Below, one piece after another: positions 1-12,219 of a DNA stretch of 64,000 bases (its first letter is position 1; every line of letters begins with the position of its first letter). Source of the DNA: Prorocentrum cordatum (Eukaryota; Sar; Dinophyceae; Prorocentrales; Prorocentraceae); NCBI GenBank assembly GCA_963575745.1, contig CAUYUJ010017815.1, positions 697,483 to 761,482 on the forward strand. Direction: 5' to 3'. The position numbers were made by a program, and so were the translations under genes. The notes below the pieces were generated by a model that saw only the letters and a program-made list of their open reading frames with translations, was not told where the DNA came from and did no database searches.

Positions 1-10
1 GCGTCAGCAT

Positions 11-83
<73 letters not shown>

Positions 84-90
84 CCCCTTC
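1..90. repeat. (GTC)n/(GCC)n trinucleotide repeat
   Basis: Nearly pure runs of GTC and GCC triplets. They stay open in several frames and give poly-Arg or poly-Asp conceptual products, which should not be taken as genes. Confidence 0.9.
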
Positions 91-960
91 AGTGTCAGCG
101 GCATCGGCCGTAAGGCCTCCCCAATCACTCTCAGAAATTCGGGGTGGGGGATTTGTCTTGGGCGACATTCCACGAACTGCCAGCACATTATATGCTTTCG
201 GTTGCCAAAGATTCGGGGGTGGAAAGACCACCCTTTGGAAAAAAACACCCTTCAGCAAAAGCGGCCCAGGAGCAGACCCGGCGGGCAGCAGGCCCGCAAG
301 AGAAGCTACGGCCGCGACGCCCCCTCGAAAACCGAGAACAACCTCCAGGAGATCAGGGCGAAAACATGCGTGGAGTTTTCTCCGCGGCAGCGTGCGCTCT
401 ACAACTGCAGGACCGTCCAAGACGGAGATCGGGCGTAGATTGTTCCAAAGCCAACGGGGTGCGTGCACAAACGAACCGGCTGGCCCGAGCTAGTTTGCTT
501 CTTCCCTCACCAAGCCCGCCACCCTCCACCGTCGTCCCTGCTCGCTGAAAGCAAACCTTGGCTGGAACAAGGTCTACTAGATTCCCCGCCGGCCTCTCTA
601 TGATGTAGAATCGAATCGCCGAAACTGCTCCAACATGATCCAACTGATGGGACAACTATCCGAAGTCACATTTCGCAAACTAGCGAACTATGCCAATCCG
701 GCCAGCGAAGTGACTTGCCAGCTGGCAATATGGTACCGAGCGCCATGCGAATCTCGCTTGATCCGACAATCCCCCACCCAGGGGTCGGACCGTGCGTGTA
801 AGGCACGCGTCTCGGCTGAAAGCTCCTGCATGAACGAAGAAGTAGAGGGGGTCCACTCCCGTCCTTGCCCGCCAGAACTCCGACAGCTGATCCTGCCTTA
901 ATCATTTTCCTGGTCCCTTCTGTATGCGAGTGTAGCCGCCACACTCCCATGCTTTGACAC
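91..960. other. No recognisable gene
   Basis: Mixed-composition sequence with short overlapping open frames on both strands. None shows a recognisable motif or a consistent coding pattern. I see no RNA gene or repeat structure here. Confidence 0.5.
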
Positions 961-965
961 ATGCG

Positions 966-1036
966 CCCGAGAGACAGCGAGAGAGAGAGAGAGAGAGAGC
1001 GAGGAAGAGAGAGAGAGAGGGAGAGGGAGAGGGAGG
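966..1036. repeat. (GA)n purine repeat
   Basis: GAGAGA tract with a few substitutions, grading into GGAGGA and GCAGCA triplets. The hydrophobic and Arg/Glu open frames across it are repeat artefacts. Confidence 0.9.
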
Positions 1037-1040
1037 AGCA

Positions 1041-2300
1041 GCAGCAGGAGGAATACGGTCAAGATGAGGAACCGCAGCAATCTCGGCGCCGCAAGAAAGC
1101 GACGACCTGGGGGGCGTCACAGCAACTCGGCCGAGAATGGTAGGAAGCTAGAGTTCAGACCACAACTGCTCGGCTGTACGCTCGGCGACTCAGCATGGGG
1201 AGGACAGTGGCCTGAGAGCTTGAGAATTCGGCAAGGCGCGCGGCCAGCAAGAGCAAATTTGGACGTGTTCACCCCGGGCAGATTGTGGGGATGAAGAGCC
1301 ACTGGGGGACCTGCATCGATGAGTTCGAGAAGACCGCTCACCGCGCCAAGGTGTGATTGCACCTAATGGCTCGGCTGGCTGCCGCTAGAGGAAATCAGAA
1401 ACTGCACCATCTTCACCAAAGAAAGCGCACCGCAGAGGAAATCATAGTGCTGGCGTGCTTCACATGCACGACCATAGTCACACTCGAACAGCGTTGTTGG
1501 AGGCGACGACGCAGTCGGCGTGGACCACGAGCAAGCATACAGGTGGGAAATGTTTGCCTGAACCGCCCCTCTGTTCAGAAGGAGCCCTGAGACGCATCAG
1601 CCAAGGCGGGCAACGATGGGTTCTGGATGTCCCCGTTGGAACGTGTTGACATGATGAGTGGGCACGAAATCGTAAGATAATGATCCATACACTTCAGTGG
1701 GGCTTGTTATGCGAAGGTGTTCTTTGCGGCACTTTGCGCGGTGCAGGGTCAGCTAACCAGACACCGAGCACGAGAAGCACTGTGAAGCTTCGTCGCCTCA
1801 ACTCCTGAGAACGACAGTCGTCGCCAAGCTCTCGAATAGAGTCTGGCGTTTTGCCACGAGCGGCCACGGGTGACGACGGACTTCTGCGAAATTGAATCGT
1901 TTACCAAAGCAAGCGGCAGAGGAAATCCCCCAAAGTGTGCGGAGCCGTGGTAAGAGCGCATCGCAACACAAGCGGTCGGACATCGACGCCAGAGAAACAG
2001 ACCAACTACAATCAAGCAACTACTAGGAAAATAAGCGAACACTTCAAACAATTTGCGGGCCTTGCTGTACGCACGCGCGCCATCCATGGGAAGGGGTGAC
2101 GAACCTTTCCGCTCAGCGGCCCGGTTCCGCGTCTAGGAGGCCGTTGCGCAGCAAAGAGCTCAAAGTATCATCCATATTTAGAGCGGCTGACGCAGACGCA
2201 CGTCAGAGTGAGGGGGTCGAACGGTCTTACACCACCCCTGGGAACCTGAATGAAGTGGGATTCCGTGGCCCAGATTCTGCTTGCTTGTTTTTTTATGTTT
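1041..2300. other. No recognisable gene
   Basis: Unique-looking sequence with short open frames only. No protein motif, SL or TIR was recognised. Confidence 0.45.
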
Positions 2301-2316
2301 GTTCTCGTTGTCGTTG

Positions 2317-2450
2317 CCCCCCCCGCGACCCCCCTCCGCGATCCACTTCGCGACCACCCCGCGACACCCCCCGAGACCCACCCCGTGACCCACCCGCGAC
2401 CCACCCCGCGACCCACCCGGGGCCGGCCCGGCCCGCCCGCCACCCTTCTC
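2317..2450. repeat. C-rich GACCCACCCC short tandem repeat
   Basis: Imperfect 10-15 bp units of the type GCGACCCACCCC are repeated about eight times. The complement would be G-rich. Confidence 0.7.
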
Positions 2451-2763
2451 CACGGTTGCGGGGTGTTGCGCAATCCGCGTTAGAAACGCGACATCCCCAA
2501 CTGTTTGGACTTCACGGGGGAGGAGCACACTTTTTGCGTCGGCGGCTGGGCAGTCGACGGCGACTGCTCCGGCGGAGTGGCAACAGGGGACACGCTGCAT
2601 GCAAATCAAGGCCGAAGGAGGAGGAGGAGGAGCCCCGGAGCGGCAGGAAGAGAGGAAACCAGGCCACAAAGAGCTGCTGGCTGCGGCGAGGGGAGCGCCG
2701 AGGGGAGAGCAGCGACGGCACAAAACTGCACTGGGCTGCAGTGAACTGAAGCTGGGGGGAGGC

Positions 2764-3150
2764 AGCATGGAGCTGCAGCTGGTAATGGAAACAACTACGA
2801 AGCAGAGCCCAAACCAGTGAACCACGCACAATCCAGGGATGGGCCAGCGCGCCGAGACCTGCGGGCCCACGACGAGGCGCGCGCGGGGAGGTGGAAGGCG
2901 GAGAGGCCCGAATTTGCTGCCGCCTGCAGCGGGGGGGGGGCGCCGCAAGTGGGAACCAGCGCCGGTGCTGAGCAGCGCTGGGCTGAACAGGGCTGAAACC
3001 CGGGGGGGGGGGGGGGCGGCGCCGAGCTGCAGCTGAGGATGGAAAAGCGCAAAGTGGCAGAGCCCAACCCAGTGTAGCAAGGCGCGGTCCAAGGATGAGC
3101 CGAAGCGCCGAAACCTGCGGACCTGCGAGGCGCGGGCAGGGGGGGTGGAT
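2764..3150. repeat. Direct repeat pair, offset about 256 bp
   Basis: The segment 2764-2893 (GAGCTGCAGCTG, then an ATGGAAA-type stretch, CAGAGCCCAA, GAGACCTGCGG and GGGGAGGTGGA) recurs with point changes at 3020-3149. Order and spacing are conserved. A long minus-strand open frame crosses it but has no recognisable domain. Confidence 0.65.
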
Positions 3151-3344
3151 GGCAAGCGGCGGCGCCGCGCAGCGCTGAGCGGCGCAGAGCAGAAGCGGGG
3201 GCGGGCAGCCCGCCGAAGGACGGCGGTAGGGGGATCAGGGCGAGCAAAGCAGAGCCTCGACCCGAGCTGACGTGAGTGCGCCCCGACGTCGGCAGCGGCA
3301 GGGAGCGCCGAGGCCAGATGGACCAACGAGGCGCAGGCGCGGAA

Positions 3345-3385
3345 GAGAGAGAGAGAGAGAGAAAAGCAAAACAAAAAAAAGGGGG

Positions 3386-3447
<62 letters not shown>

Positions 3448-3496
3448 AAGAGAGAGAGAGAGGGATAGATAGAGAAAGAGAGAGAGAGATAAATCA

Positions 3497-3533
<37 letters not shown>

Positions 3534-3545
3534 AACAACAAAACA
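3345..3545. repeat. (GA)n repeat block ending in ACAAAACAAAAC
   Basis: Long GA/AG tract with occasional A or T interruptions, followed by an ACAAAACAAAAC stretch. The Arg/Glu and Leu/Ser frames across it are artefacts. Confidence 0.9.
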
Positions 3546-4400
3546 AAACAAAAAGAACACCGCGATGCGCAGCGGCGCGGCAGGCCAGGGCAAAGAAGGG
3601 GCAGGGCCTCGCCAAGTGGGGGGGCGGCGGGCCCAGGGCACAGGGAGGACGACAGCCGACGCCGCGGCGCGCCTGGCCAGCGGCGAGGCGAGGAGGGGCG
3701 AGCGCCGAGCCCAGGCGAGCCAGGGCACAGGCGCGGAGAAGGGCGACGGCAAGAGGCGGCGAACGCCAGCCGGAGGCGGGCAACGCGGGACAGCCACGCC
3801 CAGGAGGGGAGCGGCGGGCCGGGTGGGGCGAACAAGGTGGGCCCTGGGGCAACGGGCCAACTGGGCAGTGGCCGACAGCGGCGCCACGGGGGCAACGGCA
3901 GCCAGACACAGGTAGCCGGCGCTGGGGAGGTGGCCAGAAACCAAAGCAGATGGGGGGGGGACGCTGGCAAAGCAGCGAGCGTCGCCCTTCCTGCCAAGCA
4001 CGGAAAGGGCCAGCGCGGTGCCACAGGCAGCTCCTGGACAAAACCTGCAGAAGGCAAAGAGGCGCGGGGCGGCGGCGGGGCAGGGCGCCCCAAGGTAGGC
4101 AGCGGCCTGGAGGCCGCGAGCAGGCGGCAATGCCAGCCCGCTATGACAGGGCCCACCCAGGTAGGGCGGCGACGGTGGGCACCGACCAAGCGCCGGCAGC
4201 CAGCGAGACCCCGCGCGGCCACTGCCCGGGCGGGGGCGTCAAGCACAAGGTGATAGGCCAGCTGCCCGAAAGCTACCAGCGGTGGCTGCTGGAAGCTGAC
4301 CCGCGCCGGCAGGAAGGGCCAGTGCTGGGCCAAGGAGTCCGCCGGTCGCTTTCCCTTCCCCGTGCGGCGGGGCCTCTTCCCTTTGTCTTTCGTTAGCGCT
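3546..4400. other. GC-rich low-complexity stretch, no gene recognised
   Basis: Very GC-rich sequence made of GGC/GCG/CAGGG motifs. All six frames are fairly open because stop codons are rare at this composition. The conceptual Arg/Pro/Ala products have no domain, so I make no gene call. Confidence 0.5.
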
Positions 4401-4413
4401 TTGCCTCCGCTTG

Positions 4414-7200
4414 TCAAGTTCGCGATGCCACCCGGCGTGCCAATCGACTTGCATGCTGGCAAAGCTTGCGCGCGTCGTAATTAGCCTCGCTGAGGTCACG
4501 CACGAAACCTCGACATAATTCAGAGTGGCGACGCTGGGGGTCTTTGGCGGAGTGGGGCCCGCACTCCTGGTCGCAGATGGCATTCCGCGTGATGGCCAAC
4601 ATGGGGCCACGTTCTTTCTTGAGGCGTTTGATCGCTGCTCTCCAGGTCGGGTGCCAGGTCACCTGGCGCCCTGGCTTGCAGTAGAGCCCGTCAACGTTGT
4701 CCGACTGAGGCGCGGGCAGCGCGAAAAGGGGCGGGTGGCGCAGAACCGGCTCCTGTCTCTAAGGCGGGGTATTTTCCGCTGAGCCTCGCCCGCGCAACCT
4801 TTGAGATGCGCCTGGGCTGCGCTGCTCGCTGGTCCCGGGGGTTTTGCGCACTGGCTCTTCTTCTGCGGCCTGCTCCTAGGCGGGTCGACGTTGCCCGGTC
4901 CGTCTGCAGGGCGCGGGTCCGCCGAGTGGGTGGCCGAGAGCGGGGGCGCTGCCGAGGGGGGCCGTGGCCCTCGCTGCTCGCCGGGGGAAGTCAGTCATTC
5001 GGCAGGGTGGCCCAGGACCCTGGCGGGTCGACGGCCTGGAGCTAGCTGGGGCGAGCATCCCACAGATGCACGAGGCAGTCCTCGCGCGACCAAGTGGCGT
5101 TCCACTGCGTGTTGGCGAAGACTTGGGCGCGCTCGCTGGGGGTGGGAATGCCGCCATGCAGCTGCAGCTGCACTTCCTTCCAGGACAGAAGATAAACATG
5201 CCCTGGGGGGCGTCTCCGCACGGCCACTGCTGCATCGGGGCGTCGCCCGGGCAGCGATCGCACTGGCACTTCGAAAAGCCACGACTGAGATTCCTGCCGA
5301 ACCTGTCGTCTACGGCGCGGAACACGGGAATGGCGGCGCGTGCGTGAGCGGGGTCATGCGGCTCGTCGGGGCCAGCAGGAGGTCTGCCAGTGGGGTGCTG
5401 CTCTTTTGGACAGGGACGGCGGGCGGGCCTCCCGGCAGGGGGCTGGGGGGCCAGCGCAGGCCAGTGCGTTGTCGACCAAGGGCGTCTAGGCGCGCTGCCA
5501 CCTTGCCGTCGGCCGGCGCGGGCAATCCCTTGGCCGACAGGCTGGTGTGACAGCGCCCAGAGCAGTGCCAGCGACGGTCAACTCCACGGCGGTAGAACCC
5601 CAAACGGCTGGCAGCGACCGTCTTCCTGACTACCCGCGTCCCTCCGTTGTCCTTCTGGGGGTTGCGGTTGAAGGGGCCTCCCCGCGCTGGTCGCAGGAGA
5701 TGCGGGGGTTGCTCGCGATCGGCTTGAATAGATCGTCTGTCAGGCCGATGCTGGGGAGGGAGAGAACGGCCCCGGGCGGCGCGCTTGTTGGGGAAGGGGC
5801 GAAGAGGTCCTTTCCTGCCCCCGACAGCCCACCCCCCAGATGCTGCGGGCTGGTGGCCTGGTGGCGCTCTGGGAGGAGACCCACGCTGGACCCGAGGAGG
5901 GCGAGAGGGCGCAGACGGCGCAACTGTGGGCTTGAAGGCAGGAGAGGTCCTCAGGGGGAACGAGTTGGGCCAGGGCCTCCAGGGTGGGCTTCAGGAGAAA
6001 GTGACTGTGGGACGCATCCCTCCATGGCACGCCGGCTTGACCCCCCTGCACGTCAGAATGGCGATGCGCCTCTGTGACCAGCCGAGAAAGCACCTTGATG
6101 AAGGCCTCTAGGCGCGCGTGGACCCTGCGGAAGTCTGCGTCTACGCGGTTGTGGGCTCGGCCAAAGCTGCCCCGCGCCGGAATGCGCGCATGATTATAGG
6201 GAAGACAGATGCCCAAAATGGTCTCGAAGATGTCACCGATGTGGCTGGGGTTGCCGTGGGGCGCCAGGTTGGGCTTGGGCTCCCTGATCAGGAGGAGCAT
6301 CAGTACCAGGGTGGTGTTCGCCCTCGTGCGCTGGATGGTGGCCCCGCTGCTGTTCTTGAGTAGGCTGCAGGATCCTTCGAGCGTCGAGCGGCCGGTCCTG
6401 CTGGTCGGTGAGGGCCGCTAGGTGCTGCAGAGACGGGGCGCCCTGATGGCGAGTGCACTCGCGTGTGCTAGTGCTCCACGCCGCTGGGGGGTGCCTGGCG
6501 GTGCTCTCGGGGGGTTGGTCAGTGCGCCAGTTCCATCGAGAGCTGGATCTTCCTCCCGCCGGGGAAGGGAGGCGGTTTTCGATGGCTCGCTTTGGGGCGG
6601 TGCTCGGGTAAAGTCTTGCCACGTGCAGTATACCTGTCCACGCCGCTGTGTAGACAAGGTTGGAGGCGTCGACGCCCATCTCGTTCCGTTGCTCAACAGA
6701 TAGCCGTCGTGACTGGCCAGTTTCCGACGCTGTTCGTAAAGATCTGTTGGCGAGTCCCCTGGGTCGTACATGTGGGCTGCAAGCTATGCACGTAGTATAG
6801 GACGGGTGCTAGGGCGGTTTCGTTCAGGACCGCCGTGGCCGTCTCCAGCAGCTCTTCGCTCAGACTATCCCGACTGTGCCCCGGAGGGAGCGGGGAGTCA
6901 TACAACGTCTGACAGCACAGAGCTCGCTGCTCACCCAGCCGCTGCGCCTTCCTATTGTCACTGCGACGCTCCTGCTCGGCTGAACACCGGGCTTGCTCTT
7001 CCTGCGAGGGGCCGGGGTGTCTGTGCCTTCTGGTGCCTCCCGTACTTGGGCGGGGGGGAAGCTGGCGGCCTCACGTAGCGAGCTGCGCCTGCCCGGGACT
7101 CCCTCAAAGCAGGTCCAAAATCCAGCGGTTTCTGCCCATTCTTCGAGCAGGTGTAGCTGGGACTCGGTCGCGGCAGCGGCCATCCGCGCGTTTAGCATGA
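4414..7200 (-). pseudogene. Degenerate coding-like region, possibly a retroelement ORF1
   Basis: Reading from 7200 down to 4414, protein-like segments alternate between minus frames. One begins MLNARMAAAATESQ near 7200. The middle segment (about 6300-5760) has balanced composition, including SHIGDIFETILG and DADFRRVHARLEAF. A Cys-rich patch near 5285-5190 holds CQCDRCPGD and FCPGRKC, and about 4660-4420 gives a basic TWHPTWRAAIKRLKK segment. Frame changes and stops show it is broken. A Cys-rich basic protein beside other retroelements suggests a LINE ORF1 or gag relic, but I cannot match it to a family. A decayed host gene is the alternative. Confidence 0.3.
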
Positions 7201-7370
7201 TGACTACTCCTTCCTGCGCCCTAGTAACATGCACAGCGCACGTGACCCTGCACATGCTCGGGCACGCATGCACAGCAACACATGCGGCGCAGAAGGCTCG
7301 CACATGCCGGGCACATGCCGCGCAAATGCACGCACATGCCATTACAAAAGCGGCTGCTCATACGCACGCA
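7200..7370. repeat. GCACATGC-rich alternating purine-pyrimidine tract
   Basis: Repeated ACATGC, GCACATGC and CACGCA words give a long alternating purine-pyrimidine stretch. It is low complexity and of a type that can adopt Z-DNA. No gene. Confidence 0.6.
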
Positions 7371-7492
7371 CGCCCCACCCAGGGGTGTAGAAATGAGAGC
7401 GGTGTAGGCCCAAACTTCGGAGATCCGTGGGCGATTTCTTCGCCACCGCTGTACCGGGGGGGAGCGGCCGGGGCGGGGGCGGGGCTGGCTCG

Positions 7493-7620
7493 AGGGGGGA
7501 AGCGTCGACATGGAATCGGCGAAGGATCGCCGACTGAAAGGCGACAGGCCCTGGAAGCTGGTGCTCAAAGGCCCCGGTTGGCGATGAATGGGCGACTGGG
7601 GGTCGATGTTCCTCCCCCCC
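7493..7620. mobile_element. Foldback (TIR) element, family A, copy 1
   Basis: The left arm at 7493-7543 contains TGGAATCGGCGA and GATCGCCGA. The right arm at 7578-7620 contains GGCGATGAATGGGCGA, GGGGGTCGATG and a C-run. The arms are imperfect inverted copies about 40 bp long around a short core. The left arm is itself palindromic (GGCGA..TCGCC). There is no coding capacity. Related copies lie at 11015-11868 and 15283-15428. The size and structure fit a non-autonomous MITE. Confidence 0.55.
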
Positions 7621-8117
7621 CACCGAGCCAGTTCCACCCCCTACCGTTGCCCCTGCTCGCGCCACTCACCAGAGGGGGTCCAGCGAGCGGCGGAAACGTG
7701 CCGCCCGCAGACGTCCGAGGTCTCTGCCTGTGTGCTCATGTTGCCCGTTCCAGAAATCCCGAACCCCTCAAAATGTGCATGTCATGGGTGGCGATGTTTC
7801 CTTCCGCCGGCGGAGCCCGCCCTGGTTTTGCTTCCGCGAGCTTCCGCCGGCCTTCCACCGAGGAAGAGATGTCACCTTCTCGATCCCTAGAAGGCACGGC
7901 CTTTTCTGGAGCACCCCATGTGGCCTCCTGCTCGAAATGTCTGGGCTTGGTTTGAGGGCTCGATCGCGCAGTGAAAACTCTGATCTCAGTTCGAGCTCGC
8001 TCATTCTCTGCACGTCCCGCCACCGAGCCTTGCGGAGGCTGAAAAGGGCCAGGCCATATACGCAGCGATAGTTCGGACTCGCGCGGGCAAGGCTGCCCGT
8101 GCCCACACATGACTTCC

Positions 8118-8160
8118 TCCTCCTCCTCCTCCTCCTCCTCCTCCTCCTCCTCTTCAACCT
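8118..8160. repeat. (TCC)n repeat
   Basis: Pure TCC triplet run. The minus-strand poly-Glu frame is a repeat artefact. Confidence 0.9.
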
Positions 8161-8264
8161 CCGCACCCACCTCCTCCCTCGAGGAGGAGGGAGTCGGGGC
8201 AGAAGAGGTTAGAGCGCTTGGGGGCGCTCTAGGAGGTTCAGGGCTGTTCTAGGTGCACTCCTTG

Positions 8265-8540
8265 CTCCTCCTCTCTGCCTCCCCCTCCCCCTCCACCTCC
8301 CCCTCCTCCTCTTTCTCTTGCTCTTCCTCTTCCTCCTCCTCCTCCTCCACCTCCTCCTCCTCCTCCTCTTCCTCCTCCTCATCCTCCTCCTCCTCCTCCC
8401 CGTCTTCCCCTCCTCGTCCTCCTCCTCCTCCTCCTCCTCCTCCTCCTCCTCCTCTTCCTCTTCCTTCCTTCACCTACTCCTCCTCCTCCTCCACCTTTTC
8501 CTCCTCCTCCGGGTCGTCGTCGTCGTCGTCGTCGTCGTCG
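8265..8540. repeat. (CCT)n then (GTC)n repeat
   Basis: Long CCT/TCC tract with CCA and CTT interruptions, ending in a GTC run. Poly-Ser, poly-Leu and poly-Glu frames across it are artefacts. Confidence 0.9.
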
Positions 8541-8704
8541 CGGCCCTCGGAATTGGAAGCAACCTGGGTGGGTGGCCCGGCCGGCGATGGCGCCAGCCCT
8601 TCTGGACAGAGGTTCCAGCGGCGCATCTCCTGGTTCGGGGAGCTGGGGTGCGGGGGGAAGGGGGGGAAGGCCGAGGGGGGCTGGGTGGGGCGGGCCACAT
8701 TTCG

Positions 8705-8860
8705 CCCTCCTCCTCCTCCTCCTTGCCTGATTTTCTTTGGGCAGGCTGTGGGGTCTCCTCTTCTCCTTCCTTCTTCTCCTCCTCCTCGTCCTCCTCCTCC
8801 TCCTCCTCCTCTTCTCCCCCGTCCATCCTCCTCCTCCCCCTCCCATCCTCACCCAAATGG
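8705..8860. repeat. (CCT)n repeat
   Basis: Second CCT-rich block, separated from the first by about 165 bp of G-rich sequence. Confidence 0.85.
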
Positions 8861-8949
8861 TGCTGAGAGCTGAGGTGAGTGGGAGCATGGAGGAAGGAGT
8901 GGACGGATGAGGGGAGTGAAGGGATGGGACAGGAAGGTGGGAAGAGGAA

Positions 8950-9402
8950 TGTGTACGTGTGTGTCTGTGTCGCTGTGTGTATGTGTGTATGTGTATATGT
9001 GTAAGTCTATGTGTATGTGTGTGTGTGTGTTGTGTGTTGTGTGTTGTGTGTCGTGTGTCGTGTGTCGTGTGTCGTGTGTCGTGTGTCGTGTGTCGTGTGT
9101 CGTGTGTCCTGTGTCGTGTGATGTGTGCCGTGTGTTGTGTGTTGTGTGTTGTGTGTTGTGGGTTGTGGGTTGTGGGTTGTGCTGTGCTGTGCTGTGCTGT
9201 GCTGTGCTGCGCCGCGTTGCGTTGCGTTGCGTTGTGTTGTGTTGTGATGTGTTGTGTGTTGTGTTGTGTTGTGTTGTGTTGTGTCGTGTTTGTGTTTGTG
9301 TTTGTGTTTGTGTTTGTGTTTGTGTTTGTGTTTGTGTTTGTGTTTGTGTTTGTGTTTGTGTTTGTGTGTGTGTGTGTGACTGTGTGTGTGACTGTGTGTG
9401 TG
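8950..9402. repeat. Compound GT-rich array: GTGTCGT, GTGCT, GTTGT and TTTGTG units
   Basis: Successive sub-arrays of related short units: seven-base GTGTCGT units (about 9047-9110), GTGTTGT, GTGCT, GTTGC, then hexamer TTTGTG (about 9290-9365), then GT. The order suggests stepwise replication slippage from one GT-rich seed. The Thr/His and Cys/Val frames are artefacts. Confidence 0.9.
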
Positions 9403-9760
9403 CGGGGGGGGGGAGAGGGGGCGGGGGCAGGGACAGGAGGGGCTCTAGTGAGGGAAGGGAATGGAAGGGAAGACAAGAGGGGAGGGCAGGGATGGGGTTG
9501 CAGGGGCGGGAGAGGCTGGGGAGGAACTGGAGATAAGGGAGGGGAGAGATGGAAGGGAGTGGAGGCAGGGAGGGAGAGGGGGGGGGGTGGAGTGGAGGGG
9601 AGGGAGGAGGGGGAGGCGGGGGCGGGGAGGGAAGGGAGGAGGGAGATGGCAGTGGGGGAGGAACGAGAGGAGCGAGGGATACAGAGGAGGGGAAAACGGG
9701 AGGCATGCCAGGACAAAATCAACCAAAAGCAAGTGGAATGATGGAGCGGCTGGGTAGCGG
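9403..9760. repeat. Polypurine G-rich stretch
   Basis: Almost entirely purine on the plus strand (GGGAGGGA, GGGGAGAGA). It lies directly downstream of the GT array. No gene. Confidence 0.7.
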
Positions 9761-9799
9761 GTTCAGGCATGGAGGGAATTCCAGGTAGCAGGGATGCGG

Positions 9800-11010
9800 A
9801 GCTAGAGAGGCTTTTCAAATGTGGCTAACTGTGTCCAGGCAAGAATATCCGGCGGGAGCGATCACTGGACTAGTCTGTGCTCTGCGGTGCCGTACTAAAA
9901 GTGCTCATTCTCAGGGTGCAACTCATCATGAGACGTCCACCTGCGCTAGTCCGCGGTGCTTCACCGAGATACTTTTTGTGGATCATGCTCGCTACGTAGC
10001 GGGGGACACCATTGATACAAAAGGCTTAGGCACCGAAAACTTGCCCTGCTGCCTTCCGTAGCTGTCCATGTCATCTGCATGCGCTTCACTTGCCTTGCCA
10101 ATATTTCCCAAAGTAGGACCTGCTCTGGCCGCGAGGATGAAGATCGAAGCCGTGAGCATGAGCTTCCTACCAAACGACTAGCACTAGAACTTCGTATTTA
10201 CCAACGTGGCGCATTGTTGGTGCATCGCAATGATTCCCGAATTCCGTCGAGCCTGGTCTCGATCAGGTTGCCTTGCTGCTCATCGGTCATGTACTGGCCC
10301 CCCTCCTTCTCCTCCTGGACCTCCGTCACATTCAACATCCTCATCCTCCTCCTCTTCCTCCCTCTCTCTTCGTTTAGCTTCCTCTTATTCCTTCGCATCC
10401 TCCTCTCCCCGGCTCCTCCATCCTCCTCATCCTCGCATTGGTTGGCAATGTCACCGATGTCGCTGCTGAAACCACAGGCACGGCCTTGTGCCTCGCTGCC
10501 GGTGTTGAAGAGCGTGCATCTCGGAGTATCGCTGGTCTTCCATATGCCCATCGAGTCAACATGGGGCTGCCGATGGTGGTCAGACTTGATGGGCTCGCGC
10601 GCACGTGCGACTACAAAATTGGCCGTGGTCAGTACCATGTGACATATACGTCACACATGGCTCTTGCGGAAAGCTCCGACACGCGCTGTGCAATGAACGT
10701 CTGCTTCGCTTTGCGGCGCCGCGGTCAATTGTTTTGCTTGCCGTGTCTATGGCTATGACTCTTGCGTGGTTCGCCAAGCCATGCAGCGACTCCTCATTTT
10801 CGTTCTGTCTCGTATTGTGATCGTGGTGTAGGTTGGCCTGCCGCAAATTGCAGCAGAAAATCTTGACCCTTCCCCCTCTCCCTTCCTGATACAGTGAATC
10901 GTCCGGTCTCTCGTGTACTTCCCCCCCCCTTGCTCGGGCGAGTCGCTTGGTTCCCTTCACCAGTGTTCTCTAGGATGGCGCCCACGGAACACCCGCGCCT
11001 GAGGGGCAAC
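9800..11010. other. No recognisable gene
   Basis: Mixed sequence with a TCC-rich patch near 10310-10435. The open frames are short and show no motif. Confidence 0.45.
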
Positions 11011-11166
11011 GATAGGGGCGGACAGGCATAGGGGAGGATGAATCGACCTGGAATCGGCGATACATCGCCGATATATGGTCCAGGGCTCGGGCCCCCCCCC
11101 CCTCCCCCCCAATGCTGATGCCATTGGGCCCCCCCCCCCGCGCGATGGTCCCCCCCGCCCCCCCCT

Positions 11167-11326
11167 GTGGGCGTGGCGTGGTGCTGCGCTGCGGTGCCCC
11201 CCTCCCCCCCCCTGTGGATGTGGTGTGGTGCTGTGGTGGTTCAGAGGTGGGCGTGGCGTGGTGCTGCGCTGCGGTGCCCCCCTCCCCCCCCCTGTGGATG
11301 TGGTGTGGTGCTGTGGTGGTTCAGAG
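11167..11326. repeat. Perfect 80-bp tandem duplication
   Basis: Two identical 80-bp units, 11167-11246 and 11247-11326. Each runs from GTGGGCGTGGCG through the CCCCCCTCCC tract to GGTGGTTCAGAG. Their identity suggests a recent event or an assembly artefact. Confidence 0.85.
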
Positions 11327-11645
<319 letters not shown>

Positions 11646-11872
11646 CTGGGACCGTACCATCTGGGGGGGGGGGGGCCCGAGGAATCCTGGGACCATACCA
11701 TCTGGGGGGGGAGGGGGGGGGGGCCCGTGGGCCCGGAGCCCGGGATCATATATCAGCGATAGGCCAATCCGCACCTTCCTGGGCAGGTTGGGGCTATCGG
11801 GCCCCTATCGGCGATCAATGGGCGATTGGGGGTCGATGCGTCCCCCCCCTATGCCTGTCCCCCCCCCCAGAC

Positions 11873-11990
11873 ATGCGACGTCCGGATTTTTTCAGGACGG
11901 CGTCCCCAGAAGTCTCGACCCTTTCCCCTGGACCAGTTTTTCATCCTGAATCGTTTTTTGACGGTCCCGAGGCCCAGCGAGAGCCCCACC
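11873..11990 (+). repeat. Dispersed repeat B, copy 1 (coding-like)
   Basis: About 120 bp shared with the reverse complement of 24846-24943. Common words include GGATTTTTTC, CGACCCTTTCCCC and TCGTTTTTTGACGG. One frame of each copy translates to a similar peptide (DFF, then PEVSTLSPG and FHPESFFDGP), so the unit may derive from coding sequence. Confidence 0.6.
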
Positions 11991-12036
11991 AGGCCGAAAA
12001 CGGCCGAAAACCCGCCGTCCTGACTTTTTTACGACG

Positions 12037-12116
12037 CGATCATGTATGGGCGATTCGGGGTCGATGCATCCCCCCATCTGCCATCTGCCTATCCCCCCCT
12101 GTCGTTGCCCCTGGGC
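12037..12116. repeat. Solo arm of foldback family A
   Basis: ATGGGCGATTCGGGGTCGATGC followed by TGCCTATCCCCCCCTGTCGTTGCCCC matches the reverse complement of the left arm at 10990-11060 over its whole length. Only one arm is present here. Confidence 0.5.
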
Positions 12117-12219
12117 GCCGATCCTTGCTGGGCCAAGGTCGGCGCCGGTCTCTGAGCGAGCCCGGTCCCCGGACCTCTCCTGGGGTCCATCCTGGCGACC
12201 AGATCGATCGACCAGAGGA

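Noticed and set aside
2178-4130. 650-codon minus-strand open frame
   Set aside because: It is driven by GC richness, a direct repeat and the GA tract. It has no domain, and overlapping frames are equally open.
8379-9818. 479-codon minus-strand open frame
   Set aside because: It is made of CCT and GT array translations (Pro, Thr/His/Asn and Arg runs).
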